This document shows, one piece after another, positions 1 to 6,502 of a stretch of DNA of 36,155 nucleotides. The first letter of the stretch is position 1. Every line of letters starts with the position of its first letter. Origin of the DNA: Treponema sp. (lineage in GTDB: Bacteria > Spirochaetota > Spirochaetia > Treponematales > Treponemataceae); assembly GCA_024402635.1 (NCBI GenBank), contig JAKSTJ010000025.1, positions 1 to 36,155 on the forward strand, written 5' to 3'. The translations under genes were made by a program, and so were the position numbers. A model generated the notes under the pieces. The model saw nothing but the letters and a program-made list of their open reading frames with translations. It did no database searches and was not told where the DNA came from.

Positions 1-219
1 ATTGGTGAGATGCCGAAATAAATTCGGCATGACGAAAAAAAAACAGTCACCCTGAACTTGATTCAGGGTCTCACCGATGATTTATAAAAAAAAATTGGTG
101 AGATGTCGAAATAAATTCGGCATGACGAAAACAACTGTCACCCTGAACTTGATTCAGGGGCTCACCAATGATTTGTAAAAAAGATAATTGGTGAGATGCC
201 GAAATAAATTCGACATGAC
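1..219. repeat. Tandem array of REP-like 30-bp palindromes
   Basis: Five copies of a 30-bp imperfect palindrome lie at 4-33, 46-75, 97-126, 137-166 and 190-219. Copies 1, 3 and 5 read GGTGAGATGCCGAA... on the plus strand. Copies 2 and 4 are the same element inverted (GTCACCCTGAAC...TCTCACC). Starts 4, 97 and 190 are exactly 93 bp apart, so an inverted-pair unit of about 93 bp is repeated twice and begun a third time. The arrangement resembles the BIMEs built from REP sequences in other bacteria. It lies just beyond the 3' end of the minus-strand gene at 241, so it may also protect or terminate that transcript (inference). Confidence 0.9.
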
Positions 220-240
220 ATATAATTTTTAATTTCTAAC

Positions 241-951
241 TTATTTCCTGCTTTCTTTTACAATAAAATCAACTAAAGGATTAGAAAGGAAACTTTTATC
301 CTGATCAAAACGTCCTTCTTTCATTTTGTAGAAATTATTGTCACAGCAGAAATAGACATTTTCTATGGTTGATTTTTCTACAACCCCAATATATGCACCA
401 TAAAAATCATATTCCTGAATCATAATGTAATCATTGTAAGCAAGAGGATATAACGTAATGATGTTTTTTCCGCTGCTGAAAAAAGTTACTATCTGAATGT
501 TTACCAGCTGATTGCCGCAATAATTTTTATAAACTATCTGACCTTCGGTATGATCATAATCAATCCAGTCTTCATTTACTGCAACTTCAGGAGATTTTGT
601 AATGTTCAGTTTTCTTCTGGTGTTTACTTCTTTAATTCCCAGTCTGTACTGCATTCTTGTATAAGTAGTTCCAAACATTACATCGAAAGTTGCCTTGTTA
701 AAGACTCCTTCGTTTGAAATTCCAATAAATGCCTGATACTGAGAAAGACCTTCTTTAGAATTTGGTCCAAAATAACCGTCTGCTTCTCCAACTATATCAA
801 AGCCCATTGCCAGAAGCATTTTCTGAACCTGTACAACATCGTTTCCATGCATTCTTGGAGATGTAAGTTTAATTTCTCTGGTAAAATTCTGTGCAAAAAT
901 ACCTGTTGTCAAAAACAATAAAACAAAAATTAATGATAAATTACGTTTCAT
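241..951 (-). CDS. Secreted protein with peptidoglycan-binding (PGBD1-like) domain
   Basis: A 236-residue protein. The start at 951 is preceded by TTGAGG at a good distance; the in-frame TTG at 963 would overlap that site and is not preferred. It has an N-terminal signal peptide (MKRNLSLIFVLLFLTTGIFA-Q). Residues about 28-90 look like a peptidoglycan-binding type 1 fold, with VQKMLLAMGF and DGYFGPNSKEGLSQYQ matching the usual 'vqxlLxxlGf...dGxfGpxTxxAvxxFQ' pattern. The remaining 140 residues show no domain I recognise and contain an adjacent Cys pair (FCCDNN). Likely periplasmic and wall-associated. It is transcribed away from the toxin-antitoxin pair and towards the palindrome array. The PGBD call is fairly secure; the overall role is unknown. 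Confidence 0.75.
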   Translation of the reverse strand: MKRNLSLIFVLLFLTTGIFAQNFTREIKLTSPRMHGNDVVQVQKMLLAMGFDIVGEADGYFGPNSKEGLSQYQAFIGISNEGVFNKATFDVMFGTTYTRMQYRLGIKEVNTRRKLNITKSPEVAVNEDWIDYDHTEGQIVYKNYCGNQLVNIQIVTFFSSGKNIITLYPLAYNDYIMIQEYDFYGAYIGVVEKSTIENVYFCCDNNFYKMKEGRFDQDKSFLSNPLVDFIVKESRK

Positions 952-1010
952 AATAAACCTCAAGTAATTGTATTGGGTATTTCTGATGAATGCAATTAAA
1001 ATTTAAAAAA

Positions 1011-1090
1011 AGGGACAGAGCAAAATTAACTGTTATTCCGAACTGTTTTTTTTAGAATCACACAGTAAAACAAGAGGGACAGAGCAAAAT
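1011..1090. repeat. Two copies of the AGGGACAGAGCAAAAT word between genes
   Basis: AGGGACAGAGCAAAAT occurs at 1011-1026 and again at 1075-1090. Between them, about 1030-1046, is a decayed piece resembling one arm of the REP palindrome (TTATTCCGAACTG). The core GGGACAGAGCAA also occurs inside several genes elsewhere in the window (see findings). Confidence 0.75.
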
Positions 1091-1100
1091 ATTTAAAACT

Positions 1101-1173
1101 GGTCAATTTGACTAAGTAAAATTGACAAATCAACTTCTTCGTTATACATTATGCTTGGTCAATCTGACTAAGT
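1101..1173 (+). promoter_or_regulatory. Promoter and paired operators of the toxin-antitoxin operon
   Basis: A 17-bp direct repeat with one mismatch (GGTCAATTTGACTAAGT at 1101-1117 and GGTCAATCTGACTAAGT at 1157-1173) carries the palindrome GTCAATTTGAC (1102-1112, perfect) and GTCAATCTGAC (1158-1168). A third, weaker match, GTAAAATTGAC, is at 1116-1126. Between the two main sites lie a consensus -35 TTGACA (1122-1127) and an AT-rich -10 region TATACATTAT (1143-1152), which places transcription start in or beside the second palindrome. This is the layout expected for autorepression by a VapBC/Phd-type complex (inference). Confidence 0.7.
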
Positions 1174-1193
1174 TATTTGTTATGAGGTGAATC

Positions 1194-1442
1194 ATGTGCC
1201 AAATGAATGTTTTGGAAGCAAAAACAAATTTTTCTAAACTTTTGATGCTTTTGGAAAATAGAGAAGAAGATGAAGTTATTATCTGCAAAAATAATAAACC
1301 TGTTGCCAGAATTACTTTGATTCCTCAAGTAGATCGCAAAAAGGCTTTTGGAATTGCTGCCGGGAAATATGTTATCCCTGATGATTTTGATGATGAAGAT
1401 CCTGTAATTAAAGCTATGTTTTATGGAGATGAGGAGTTTTAG
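1194..1442 (+). CDS. Type II antitoxin, Phd/YefM-like family
   Basis: An 82-residue protein whose N-terminus (MNVLEAKTNFSKLL) is the typical Phd/YefM DNA-binding start. It continues with the short beta segment 'EVIICKNNKPVARITLIP' that precedes the toxin-neutralising acidic tail (DDFDDEDPVIKAMF). The first ATG (1194) has GAGGTGA only 3 nt upstream. The second ATG (1203), 12 nt from the same site, would give the more usual N-terminus MNVLEAK, so either may be used. The gene abuts the PIN toxin at 1444. By family, it should bind and inhibit the toxin and repress the operon with it. Confidence 0.88.
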   Translation: MCQMNVLEAKTNFSKLLMLLENREEDEVIICKNNKPVARITLIPQVDRKKAFGIAAGKYVIPDDFDDEDPVIKAMFYGDEEF

Positions 1443-1443
1443 T

Positions 1444-1842
1444 ATGGATTTTTTAGTTGATACTCATATTATTTTATGGTATTTTTTTGAACCTGAAAAA
1501 ATCTCAGAAAAAGTGAAAAGTATTCTTACAGATGATAAGAACATAATTTATTACAGTGTAGTTTCTATGTGGGAAGTAGCAATTAAACATAAAAACGGTA
1601 AACTGGGACCTTCTGGAACAGAATTTATGCATTATTGTGAGCAGGCTGGTTTTAAAAAACTTCCTTTTGATGTCCGTCATATTGAGGCATTGGAAACTTT
1701 AGAAAAGAAACCAGATACACCCCCTCATAATGATCCTTTTGACCAGGGACTTCTTGCTCAGGCAAAAAATGATTGTATGATGCTTTTAAGCCATGACCAG
1801 AAATTTTCATATTATGATGAACCATATATTACTATTGTTTAA
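1444..1842 (+). CDS. Type II toxin, PIN-domain ribonuclease (VapC-like)
   Basis: A 132-residue PIN-domain protein. The start chosen is ATG 1444, one base after the antitoxin stop and preceded by GAGGAG (1431-1436). The upstream in-frame ATG at 1423 lies inside the antitoxin. PIN acidic residues are visible: DTHIILW at residues 5-11, the Glu of MWEVAIKHKNGKL near residue 42, and NDPFDQGLLAQA near residues 95-106, with a late Asp in LLSHDQKFSYY. The order 'DTHxxLW ... SxWExxiKxxxGKL ... DPFDxxLxAQA' matches the VapC branch that pairs with Phd-like antitoxins (the Sll0205-like PIN group). It probably cleaves RNA when freed from the antitoxin. Whether the target is tRNA or rRNA cannot be told from the sequence. 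Confidence 0.88.
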   Translation: MDFLVDTHIILWYFFEPEKISEKVKSILTDDKNIIYYSVVSMWEVAIKHKNGKLGPSGTEFMHYCEQAGFKKLPFDVRHIEALETLEKKPDTPPHNDPFDQGLLAQAKNDCMMLLSHDQKFSYYDEPYITIV

Positions 1843-1895
1843 TACACTGCCAGGGGTGTAGCAAAAGAATATTGAATTTATATAGAAAAAAATAT

Positions 1896-1920
1896 AAAAT
1901 ATTTCCCAAAAATATTTTTT
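1896..1920 (+). terminator. Rho-independent-like terminator after the toxin gene
   Basis: AAAATATTT (1896-1904) and AAATATTTT (1910-1918) form a 9-bp all-A/T stem around a short loop, merging into a T run. The stem is weak because it lacks G/C pairs. Confidence 0.4.
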
Positions 1921-1938
1921 ACAAAATATAGGGGGAAG

Positions 1939-2070
1939 GTTGAAAAAATTGCCGGAAATGGCGTCAATTTTTTCAACTGAAAGTTTGGTACACAAACTTT
2001 GTATATAATGCATATTCTCACTACGTTGTGAATATGCAGAAAAATAACACTCGCAAAGTTGAAACTTTGC
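1939..2070. repeat. Cluster of four hairpins upstream of dapA
   Basis: There are four separate inverted repeats. The first is a 12-bp stem 1939-1950/1966-1977 (GTTGAAAAAATT and its complement) with a small inner GCC/GGC stem. The second is AAAGTTTG 1980-1987/CAAACTTT 1993-2000. The third is GCATATTC 2010-2017/GAATATGC 2030-2037. The fourth is GCAAAGTT 2053-2060/AACTTTGC 2063-2070. A perfect -10-like TATAAT is at 2004-2009, so the last hairpin probably lies in the dapA 5' UTR, just upstream of the ribosome binding site GGAGGA (2085-2090). I could not match the leader to the lysine riboswitch. Confidence 0.65.
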
Positions 2071-2094
2071 TCATATTATTTTTTGGAGGAATAT

Positions 2095-3009
2095 ATGAAT
2101 ATTTTTCGTGGCGCTTTTACAGCATTAATCACACCTATGAATGCTGACGGTTCAGTTGATTTCGAGGGCTTCCGAAAAAATGTCAAACATCAGCTTGCTG
2201 AAGGCATTGATGGTCTTGTTCCTCTTGGAACCACTGCTGAAACACCTACTTTGGATGAACGCCCTGGTGAAGAAGAAGACAAGATTATTCAGATTGTAAT
2301 GGAAGAGGTTCGTGCATTTGAAAAATCTACTGGTAAAAAAATCCCAGTTATTCTTGGTGCTGGTTCAAACAATACAAAAGATGCAGTTGCTTACGTTGAA
2401 CGTGCAAAAAAAGCTGGTGCTGACGGTGCTTTAGTTGTTACACCTTACTATAACAAACCTTCAAAAGAAGGAATTTATCAGCATTTTGCAGCTGTTTCAA
2501 AAGTTGGTATTCCAATTATTGTTTATAACATTGCAGGTCGTACAGGATTAAATATTCCAACTGATTTGTTAACTCGCATTGCTGAACTTCCAAATATTGC
2601 TGGTGTTAAAGAAGCTTCTGGTTCAGTTGCTCAGATGATGGAAGTAATTGGACAGATTAAGTGCAAGAAACCTGATTTTGCCGTTCTTTCTGGTGATGAC
2701 GGTTTAACTTTACCTTTAATGGCTGCTGGTGGAGACGGAATTATTTCTGTTGCATCAAACATGATTCCAAAATTAATGCACGAATTGGCACAGGCTTGTT
2801 TGGATAGCGATTTTGCAAAAGCTCGTGAAATTCACTATAGACTTGCTCCATTCTTCAAGGCAGAATTCTGTGATGGTAACCCAAGTTCAATTAAATATGC
2901 AATGAACTTTAAAGGTATGCCAGCTGGAACATTAAGATTGCCATTGGTAGAAGTTACAGACGCTGCTAAAAAGACAATTGAAGCTGCAATTAAAGAATGT
3001 AATTTATAA
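2095..3009 (+). CDS. dapA: 4-hydroxy-tetrahydrodipicolinate synthase
   Basis: A 304-residue enzyme condensing pyruvate with aspartate semialdehyde, the first committed step towards diaminopimelate and lysine. The start at 2095 follows GGAGGA. The class I aldolase signature is complete: Thr-Thr at 46-47 (GTTAETPTL), TPYYNKP about 116-122, Tyr144 and Arg149 (VYNIAGRTG) and Schiff-base Lys172 (GVKEASG). The spacing from Tyr to Arg (5) and Arg to Lys (23) equals that of E. coli DapA (133, 138, 161). A later SGDD motif is present. Its substrate is made by asd, 1.4 kb downstream. The related family members NanA and KDG aldolase are less likely given the TT and YNxxGRT motifs. Confidence 0.93.
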   Translation: MNIFRGAFTALITPMNADGSVDFEGFRKNVKHQLAEGIDGLVPLGTTAETPTLDERPGEEEDKIIQIVMEEVRAFEKSTGKKIPVILGAGSNNTKDAVAYVERAKKAGADGALVVTPYYNKPSKEGIYQHFAAVSKVGIPIIVYNIAGRTGLNIPTDLLTRIAELPNIAGVKEASGSVAQMMEVIGQIKCKKPDFAVLSGDDGLTLPLMAAGGDGIISVASNMIPKLMHELAQACLDSDFAKAREIHYRLAPFFKAEFCDGNPSSIKYAMNFKGMPAGTLRLPLVEVTDAAKKTIEAAIKECNL

Positions 3010-3012
3010 TTA

Positions 3013-3099
3013 AGATGCTGAAACAAGTTCAGCATGACGAGCTGATTGTATACAAGTTCTGCATGATGCCGTCATTCCGAACTTGATTCGGAATCTCAC
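3013..3099. repeat. Two REP-like palindromes between dapA and add
   Basis: One copy at 3013-3038 (AGATGCTGAAACAAGTTCAG...) and an inverted copy at 3071-3099 (GTCATTCCGAACTTGATTCG...) flank a half-copy remnant (about 3048-3067). Both differ in stem sequence from the 1-219 array yet remain base-paired (TGCT/AGCA and TTCC/GGAA). They begin 4 bp after the dapA stop. Confidence 0.85.
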
Positions 3100-3117
3100 A
3101 TAAACATGGAAGTTTTT

Positions 3118-4089
3118 ATGATTGATTTGCATTGTCACCTTGACGGTTCAATAACATTAGACATTGCTAAAAAGCTTGGTGAACTTCAGAATATTGAGCT
3201 GCCGGCTAAAAGTGATGAAGCATTACTTAAAAAACTTTCTGTTCCAGAGGATTGTGAAAGTCTTAATGATTTTTTACAGTGCTTTGGTTTGCCTTTGCGA
3301 CTTCTTCAGACAAAAGAAGGAATTGCGGAGGCTGTAAGACTGGTTCAGGAGGATGCAAAAGCTCAAGGGATTGTTTACCTGGAAATCCGCTTTGCTCCAC
3401 AGTTGCATCAGATAAACGGACTTTCTCAAGAAGAAGTTATATCTGCTGCACTGGAAGGCTTGAAACAGTCTGATTTACATACAAACTTAATTTTGTGCTT
3501 AATGCGCAGTGATCATAATCAGGATGAAAATCTTGAAACTGTAAAACTTGCAAAAAAGTTTTTAGTAAAGGACAACGGTGTTGTAGCAATTGATCTTGCT
3601 GGAGCCGAGGGACTTTTTAAAACTAGTGATTTTGAAAAAGAGTTTACAATGGCAAAAGATGCCGGAGTTCCTTTTACAATTCATGCTGGTGAAGCAGATG
3701 GTGCTGAAAGTGTGTGGGCAGCAATTAAGTTTGGTTCAAAAAGAATTGGACATGGAGTTCGGATTTTTGAAAATTCAGAACTTTTGGACTATGTAATTAA
3801 AAACAAGATTCCTTTAGAAATGTGTCCTAATTCAAATCGACAGACAAAGGCTGTTAGTGATATGTCTACTTACCCTTTAAGAAAATATCTTGAATTGGGA
3901 GTAAAAGTAACAATCAATACCGACGACCCTGCAATCTGCCGCACAAACCTTCAGAAAGAATACGATTACATCCAAAAGATGTACGGAATAACTGAAGAAG
4001 AAAAGAAACAATTATTGCTAAATGCTGTGGATGCAGCGTTCTGCAGTGAAGACTTCAAACAAGTTTTGAAGAATAGAATTAACAATTAA
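3118..4089 (+). CDS. add: Adenosine deaminase
   Basis: A 323-residue zinc enzyme converting adenosine to inosine in purine salvage. ATG 3118 is chosen because GGAAG (3108-3112) precedes it by 5 nt; ATG 3106 (4 residues longer) has only repeat DNA before it. Zinc and catalytic motifs are intact: His5 and His7 in DLHCHLDGS, His189 and Glu192 in TIHAGEADG, His212 in RIGHGVRI, the MCPNSN segment, and the Asp pair 269-270 in INTDDPAIC. The length is close to the usual bacterial enzyme (about 333). The branch that acts on adenine rather than adenosine cannot be fully excluded by eye. It shares no pathway with its dapA and asd neighbours. Confidence 0.9.
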   Translation: MIDLHCHLDGSITLDIAKKLGELQNIELPAKSDEALLKKLSVPEDCESLNDFLQCFGLPLRLLQTKEGIAEAVRLVQEDAKAQGIVYLEIRFAPQLHQINGLSQEEVISAALEGLKQSDLHTNLILCLMRSDHNQDENLETVKLAKKFLVKDNGVVAIDLAGAEGLFKTSDFEKEFTMAKDAGVPFTIHAGEADGAESVWAAIKFGSKRIGHGVRIFENSELLDYVIKNKIPLEMCPNSNRQTKAVSDMSTYPLRKYLELGVKVTINTDDPAICRTNLQKEYDYIQKMYGITEEEKKQLLLNAVDAAFCSEDFKQVLKNRINN

Positions 4090-4130
4090 GTTTGGTATAT
4101 ATATCATCTACTTCAATGGTTACTGGGATT

Positions 4131-4356
4131 TTTAAGGGTGGAACCCTTAAACGGTGCTTGGGAAAGAAGAGGGGTTTGGGGATGTGTAAGGTCGCTGGCG
4201 ACCTTTGTTATATAGAAAACCGTTAAAAAAATTGCGGAAGCAATTTTTAGGTTTACTTAGTTTTAATTAATCGAGGCGTTGCGGGGTGTCCCCGCTTGAA
4301 GGGGTAGCAAGCAACGCAGTGCGAGCGAGGGGAAGGCTTTCCCCTCCTAAAGGAGG
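4131..4356. repeat. Composite hairpin array before asd
   Basis: This 276-bp gap is packed with inverted repeats. They are TTTAAGGGT/ACCCTTAAA (4131-4151), AAGGTCGC/GCGACCTT (4188-4205), AAAAATTGC/GCAATTTTT (4227-4248, enclosed by AAACC/GGTTT at 4217-4221/4250-4254), GCGGGG/CCCCGC (4281-4295) inside GCGTTGC/GCAACGC (4276-4317), and GAGGGGAA/TTCCCCTC (4327-4346). From about 4271 to 4356 the DNA is markedly richer in G+C than its surroundings. The AAAAATTGC hairpin resembles the first hairpin upstream of dapA, suggesting a second dispersed palindrome family. Confidence 0.7.
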
Positions 4357-4365
4357 TTATATATT
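4327..4365 (+). promoter_or_regulatory. Possible ribosome-binding-site switch in the asd leader
   Basis: The asd ribosome binding site AAAGGAGG (4349-4356) can pair with CCTCC (4343-4347) around a TAAA loop, which would hide it. The same CCTC bases are also needed for the stem GAGGGGAA/TTCCCCTC (4327-4334/4339-4346). The two stems cannot form together. The upstream stem has 8 bp and a 4-nt loop, so it should win in isolation and leave the site open. Confidence 0.4.
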
Positions 4366-5463
4366 ATGGCTGGAAAAATTAAAGTTGGTGTATTGGGCGC
4401 TACAGGTATGGTTGGACAGCGCTACATCAAATTGTTGGAAGATCATCCTTGGTTTGAAGTAACTTATGTTGCAGCATCTCCACGTTCTGCTGGTCAGCTG
4501 TACAAAGATGCAGTTGCAAACCGCTGGCTTATTGGTGCAGAAATCCCTGCTGGAGTTCAGAATCTTATGGTAGAAGATGCAAACCTTGCTGAAAAAGCAA
4601 TTGGTAAATGTCAGTTTGTATTCTCTGCTCTTGAACTTCCTAAAAAAGAAGATATTAAAAACTTGGAAGCTGCTTATGCTGCAGAAGGTATTCCAGTAGT
4701 TTCTAACGCTTCTGCTAACCGCTGGACAGAAGATGTTCCAATGTTAGTTCCAGAAATCAACTACTCACACCTTGATGTAATTGCTGATCAGAAAAAACAT
4801 CACGGATGGGACAAAGGTTTTATTGCTGTAAAACCAAACTGTTCTTTGCAGACATATATGATGCCAATTCATGCTTTGATTCAGGCTGGATACGAAATTA
4901 AAAGAATGGTTGTAACAACACTCCAGGCTACTTCTGGTGCTGGCTATCCAGGTGTTCCTTCATTCGATATGATTGATAACATTGTTCCATTTATTGGTGG
5001 TGAAGAAGAAAAAACAGAAAAAGAATGTCTTAAGATTCTTGGTACTGTAAAAGATGGAAAAATCGAAAATGCTGCAGGACCAATTGTTTCTTCAACATGT
5101 ACACGTGTTCCTGTAATTGACGGACACACAGCTTGTGTTTCTTTGGAATTCGGTGACAAAAAACCTAGCATGGAAGAAATCGAAAAAATCTGGACATCTT
5201 ATACATCAGTTCCACAGGAATTGAAGTTGCCTTCAGCTCCAGAACATCCAATCGTTGTTCGCCACGAAGAAAACCGTCCACAGCCACGCCGCGACCGTGA
5301 AACAGAAAAAGGTATGGCATGTGTTATTGGACGTCTTCGCCCATGTAACGTATTCGACATTAAGTTTGTTGCTTTGAGCCACAACACAAAACGTGGTGCT
5401 GCTCTTGGCGGTATCTTAAATGCTGAATTGTTAAAGGCAAAAGGTTTCTTTGATAATCTTTAA
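4366..5463 (+). CDS. asd: Aspartate-semialdehyde dehydrogenase (archaeal/fungal-type)
   Basis: A 365-residue NADP-dependent enzyme reducing aspartyl phosphate to aspartate semialdehyde, feeding DapA and the homoserine branch. It has an N-terminal nucleotide-binding loop (GVLGATGMVGQRY, 8-20), catalytic Cys159 in KPNCSLQ, SGAGYPG at 190-196 and the catalytic His254 region GHTACVSLEF. The wording around these motifs and the length (about 360) fit the archaeal/fungal-like Asd branch rather than the classical proteobacterial one. The start follows a strong AAAGGAGG. The codons look more optimised than in neighbouring hypothetical genes, suggesting good expression. Its leader is the unusual hairpin region 4131-4356. 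Confidence 0.93.
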   Translation: MAGKIKVGVLGATGMVGQRYIKLLEDHPWFEVTYVAASPRSAGQLYKDAVANRWLIGAEIPAGVQNLMVEDANLAEKAIGKCQFVFSALELPKKEDIKNLEAAYAAEGIPVVSNASANRWTEDVPMLVPEINYSHLDVIADQKKHHGWDKGFIAVKPNCSLQTYMMPIHALIQAGYEIKRMVVTTLQATSGAGYPGVPSFDMIDNIVPFIGGEEEKTEKECLKILGTVKDGKIENAAGPIVSSTCTRVPVIDGHTACVSLEFGDKKPSMEEIEKIWTSYTSVPQELKLPSAPEHPIVVRHEENRPQPRRDRETEKGMACVIGRLRPCNVFDIKFVALSHNTKRGAALGGILNAELLKAKGFFDNL

Positions 5464-5483
5464 TATATAATTTTTTTACAGAG

Positions 5484-5530
5484 ACCACATGAATTCAATT
5501 TTTTTTGAGTTTATGTGGTTTTTTATTTTT
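5484..5530 (+). terminator. Rho-independent terminator of asd
   Basis: A long stem, 5484-5498 with 5505-5519 (ACCACATGAATTCAA against TTTGAGTTTATGTGGT, with G-T pairs), is followed by TTTTTTATTTTT. Confidence 0.85.
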
Positions 5531-5615
5531 AAAATATGTATGATAAATACTGCTTAAACTATACAATATATATGTTCCAAGTTTGACTTGTAATTTTTTC
5601 CAGAGGAGAATTAAA

Positions 5616-6500
5616 ATGAAAAAAATCTTATCAATAATGGTTGTTTTATTTTTATCAATGTCAGTTTTTGCTGCTGACTGGTATATTTGTATGGGATCTT
5701 TTAAGGATTGTGAAAAAGCAAAAGCCAGGGTAGATTTTTTAAGTGAAAACGGATTTTCAGTATTTATCACAGAAATTGAAAAATCAGAAAATGAAAGTTT
5801 ATACCGTATTTTATATTCCGAAAAATTCAAAAATAAAAATGATGCAAAATACAGAAGAGATGAACTTTTACAGTTTACAAAAATTAAAGAACTTGGATTA
5901 AGTGATATCTGGTATTGTGAATTTTCAGGAAAGAAACTGGAAGAAGAAAAACAGGTTGTTGAAGTTCCTGTCGTTCAGCAGATAATTGAAACTCCAGAAC
6001 CAATTATTAAAGAAGTGGTAAAAGAAGTAGAAGTTGTAAAAGAGGTTGTTAAAGAAGTACCTCGTGAACCTGAAAAACAAACTGTAATTGTAAAAATCAA
6101 CGATATTGAAGAACAGCGATTTGATATTACAACAGAAGACAGATTAATTCGTGTAAATGTAAATGTTGAAGTTCCTGTAAATACAGAAGTTGTAACTGAA
6201 AATAATCTTCCAGTTGAAGAAAACAATACAGAAGTAACAACAGGGACAGAGCAAACTGAAACTGTTGAAGTTGCAGATGTAACAGAAGGGACAGAGCAAA
6301 CTGAAACTGTTGAAACTGCAGATGTAACAGAAGGAACAGAGTCAATTTCTCCTGTTGATGAAATAATTGATGGGCAGGTAGAAGATACTGCAGTTGTTGC
6401 TGAAGAATCAAATAGTGTTTCTGATGTGGAAGAAATTGCAGACCCTTTTGTAGAAGATGAAGATATTGAAATTTTAGATGAATATCAGGGTGAAAAATAA
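5616..6500 (+). CDS. Secreted SPOR-like protein with acidic repeat tail
   Basis: A 294-residue protein starting at 5616 after GAGGAG (5603-5608). It has a signal peptide (MKKILSIMVVLFLSMSVFAA). Residues about 22-85 (DWYICMGSFKDCEKAKARV...LYRILYSEKFKNKNDAKY) have the layout of a SPOR domain, which binds denuded peptidoglycan glycans. The rest is low-complexity and rich in E, V and T: a KEVVKEVEVV heptad-like stretch (about 125-150), then three tandem 15-residue repeats around GTEQTETVE. It ends with a very acidic tail. It is followed two bases later by another secreted protein, so the two probably form an operon. The SPOR call is by pattern only. Confidence 0.65.
   Translation: MKKILSIMVVLFLSMSVFAADWYICMGSFKDCEKAKARVDFLSENGFSVFITEIEKSENESLYRILYSEKFKNKNDAKYRRDELLQFTKIKELGLSDIWYCEFSGKKLEEEKQVVEVPVVQQIIETPEPIIKEVVKEVEVVKEVVKEVPREPEKQTVIVKINDIEEQRFDITTEDRLIRVNVNVEVPVNTEVVTENNLPVEENNTEVTTGTEQTETVEVADVTEGTEQTETVETADVTEGTESISPVDEIIDGQVEDTAVVAEESNSVSDVEEIADPFVEDEDIEILDEYQGEK
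6243..6340 (+). repeat. In-frame 45-bp tandem repeat carrying GGGACAGAGCAAAC
   Basis: GGGACAGAGCAAAC begins at 6243 and again at 6288 (45 bp later), followed by a third, degenerate unit from 6333 (GGAACAGAGTCAA). Each unit adds 15 residues (GTEQTETVE-ADVTE) to the SPOR-like protein. The unit contains the word also found between genes at 1011-1090. Confidence 0.85.
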
Positions 6501-6502
6501 TA

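Noticed and set aside
1..219. CRISPR array
   Set aside because: The repeats alternate in orientation, are palindromic across their whole length, and the spacers are themselves similar; no cas genes are present.
1807..2013. Minus-strand ORF of 68 residues between the toxin gene and dapA
   Set aside because: It is AT-rich with hydrophobic low-complexity sequence, overlaps the toxin gene end and the hairpin cluster, and has no ribosome binding site or recognisable domain.
1843..2094. Lysine riboswitch in the dapA leader
   Set aside because: The conserved core of the L box (AGAGGUGC and associated five-stem junction) is not seen; only simple separate hairpins are present.
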